From the NCBI GenBank assembly GCA_946183095.1, contig CAMHBE010000095.1, positions 1 through 7,013 of the forward strand: a stretch of 7,013 nt of DNA, in the 5' to 3' direction. Within the stretch, counting starts at the first letter, position 1, and each line of letters begins with the position of its first letter. Made by a program: the position numbers and the translations under genes. Positions 5,805-7,013 of the stretch are shown here, one piece after another. The DNA is from an uncultured Clostridia bacterium (GTDB lineage: Bacteria > Bacillota > Clostridia > Oscillospirales > Ruminococcaceae). The notes below the pieces were generated by a model, which did no database searches, was not told the origin of the DNA, and was given only the letters and a program-made list of their open reading frames with translations.

Positions 5805-6953
5805 ATGAGATTTTCCAAGAAGACAATGGCAGCCATGCTCGCTGCCGCAATGATCGTATCGGCATTTTCCGCGTGCGGATCTTCTTCCGGAAGCGCCGGA
5901 ACAACAACAGCAGCCGCAGCAACATCGGCAGCGGCAACAACAGCCGCAGCAGCGGCAGGCTCGTCTGACAGCGGCGCCGCAATGAGCGACAGTGACCGTA
6001 TAATCTCCGCCGCACAGGCAGGAAAAGTCGGAAACTGGGGACTCGGCAACGAGTATGAGATATTCGCGCTTCTGACAAAATACGGTCAGGAGAACAAGTT
6101 CCTGTCACAGGCGTTCGACATGGACGGCTTTGACGATGATTCGATAACCCTCGCGTCCGCAATGACCTACAATGAGCTCGGACTTGTACAGAACAGCTAT
6201 GAAGGCGGTTACGGCTATGGTGACACAGTCGGCATCATTGATATGAACAACGAAGGTGTTGCGATGCTTGAAGATAATCTTTTCTGTACAAAGGCATTTG
6301 CCGAACAGAACCCGAATACCGTGAAAGCATTCATCTCCGCTTCTATGAAGGGCTGGAAATATGCTTGTGAAAACCCTGAGGAGGCTGCACAGATAGTATT
6401 TGAAGCCGGATCGTCCGTTTCTTCCGATCATCAGGCATATATGGCCTCCGAGGTAAAGAAGCTGTGTGAGACAGATACGAACGGCAATACCGTGACCGAT
6501 TACGGCAAAATGGACGAAACAGCAATGCAGCAGACACTCGACCTTGCAAAGCAGTATATCTCCCTTGATGACAGCACGGCTGCAGAAAAATTAAAATCGC
6601 TCACCCTTGACGATATCCGCAGCACAGCATACTGGACAGACGCTATGGCAGGCAGCTTTGACGCTCCCGAAAAGACAGATGTCTCAATTCAGCTCAAATG
6701 GCTCCCGCAGGCGCAGTTTATGGGTTATTTCGTAGCAAAAGCAAAAGGCTACTATGACGAGGTCGGACTTAATGTAACAATAGTCTCCGGCGGCGGTGAC
6801 ATCGGTGAAACAACTGCGGTAAACAACGGTACTGTAGATTTCGGCGTAACGTGGGTATCGAACCTTATATCCGCAAACGCGGGCGGTATGGATCTGCTTG
6901 AGATCGCACAGGTATATCAGCGCTCGGGTCTGGTTCTTGTGTATAAGAAATAA
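5805..6953 (+). CDS. THI5/NMT1-like ABC substrate-binding lipoprotein with circularly permuted domain
   Basis: A 382-residue lipid-anchored solute-binding protein that delivers ligand to the two permeases. Residues 1-23 form a lipoprotein signal (KK, hydrophobic core, FSA before Cys24). Residues 25-60 are a Ser/Thr/Ala/Gly tether. The domain then starts in the middle of the family order. GKVGNWGLGNEYE (73-85), AFDMDGF (103-109), ASAMTYNELG (117-126) and KAFISASMKGWKYA (174-187) match the part that normally follows the first crossover between lobes, and it runs to STAYWTDAMAG (273-283). After a short joint (FDAPEKT) comes VSIQLKWLPQAQF (293-305), then GYYDEVGLNVTI (315-326), DFGVTWVSNL (345-354) and QVYQRSGLVLVYKK (369-382). 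That last block normally forms the N-terminus of the mature protein. Both halves are present once and in frame, so nearly the full domain is kept in swapped order. The family binds thiamine-pyrimidine precursors and similar heterocycles. The exact ligand is unknown, and the hydantoinase-like next gene suggests a cyclic pyrimidine or ureide. Confidence 0.92.
   Translation: MRFSKKTMAAMLAAAMIVSAFSACGSSSGSAGTTTAAAATSAAATTAAAAAGSSDSGAAMSDSDRIISAAQAGKVGNWGLGNEYEIFALLTKYGQENKFLSQAFDMDGFDDDSITLASAMTYNELGLVQNSYEGGYGYGDTVGIIDMNNEGVAMLEDNLFCTKAFAEQNPNTVKAFISASMKGWKYACENPEEAAQIVFEAGSSVSSDHQAYMASEVKKLCETDTNGNTVTDYGKMDETAMQQTLDLAKQYISLDDSTAAEKLKSLTLDDIRSTAYWTDAMAGSFDAPEKTDVSIQLKWLPQAQFMGYFVAKAKGYYDEVGLNVTIVSGGGDIGETTAVNNGTVDFGVTWVSNLISANAGGMDLLEIAQVYQRSGLVLVYKK
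5901..5959 (+). repeat. GCA/ACA trinucleotide-rich low-complexity tract
   Basis: This is an imperfect repeat of GCA, GCC and ACA triplets, with a unit resembling acaacagccgcagcag seen twice. It encodes the Thr/Ala tether between the lipobox cysteine and the binding domain. Such tracts vary in length between strains through slippage, and triplet changes would keep the frame. Confidence 0.6.
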
Positions 6954-6967
6954 GAGGAGAACTTGAT

Positions 6968-7013
6968 ATGGATATGATAATCAAAAACGGAACAGTCGTA
7001 AATGCGTCCGGTA
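6968..7013 (+). CDS. Probable dihydropyrimidinase/hydantoinase (5' end only)
   Basis: Only 15 codons plus one base are visible, reading MDMIIKNGTVVNASG. This opening (IIKNGTVV followed by A-S-G) is typical of the N-terminal beta-strand of dihydropyrimidinases, D-hydantoinases and related cyclic amidohydrolases. These enzymes hydrolyse the ring amide of dihydropyrimidines or hydantoins. GAGGAGA at 6954-6960 lies 7 nt before the ATG at 6968, and the gene begins 14 nt after the binding-protein stop, so it is in the same operon. The metal ligands (HxH, carboxylated Lys) lie beyond the window. Allantoinase or another amidohydrolase relative cannot be excluded on so few residues. Confidence 0.6.
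   Translation, partial: MDMIIKNGTVVNASG

Noticed and set aside
5805..6953. Binding protein read as two broken gene pieces or a frameshifted pseudogene
   Set aside because: The reading frame is uninterrupted, with signal peptide, lipobox, strong ribosome binding site and stop. Both segments are complete and present once, which fits permutation better than decay.

Overview
The window looks like chromosomal DNA of a Gram-positive anaerobe of the class Clostridia, most likely a Ruminococcus-like Oscillospiraceae member. This is inferred from the AGGAGG-type ribosome binding sites, the near-consensus sigma-A promoters, a lipoprotein with a Ser/Thr/Ala-rich tether after its lipobox, and the type of PEP/pyruvate-binding protein present. 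No IS element, phage gene, tRNA, rRNA or CRISPR array was seen.

Layout. Positions 1-380 carry no convincing gene. They hold some inverted repeats and two rho-independent terminators that serve the leftward gene. Positions 381-2951 (minus strand) encode a large protein with a degenerate RecA/KaiC-like N-terminal region, a pyruvate phosphate dikinase-type ATP-grasp (PEP/pyruvate-binding) domain and a distinctive C-terminal module. It lacks the phosphohistidine and catalytic barrel domains of true PEP synthase or PPDK. Positions 2952-3306 are a divergent control region. It has one strong extended -10 promoter in each direction, and each short leader contains a hairpin; the rightward leader also contains a possible 10-codon ORF. 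Positions 3307-7013 (plus strand) are a tight operon: ABC ATPase, permease, second permease, substrate-binding lipoprotein, and the first 15 codons of a probable dihydropyrimidinase/hydantoinase.

The operon reads as an importer of the nitrate/sulfonate/taurine/pyrimidine class. Its binding protein belongs to the THI5/NMT1-like family, known for thiamine-pyrimidine precursors and related heterocycles. The imported compound may then be ring-opened by the hydantoinase-type enzyme, so a cyclic ureide or pyrimidine is a reasonable guess for the substrate.

The most striking observation is the binding protein itself. Its THI5/NMT1 domain appears circularly permuted. The segment that normally follows the first inter-lobe crossover (GKVGNWGLGNEYE and onward) comes directly after the lipoprotein tether. 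The segment that normally opens the mature protein (VSIQLKWLPQAQF to GLVLVYKK) is at the extreme C-terminus. The ORF is intact, with a good ribosome binding site, signal peptide and stop, so this looks like a real rearranged gene and not a fragment.
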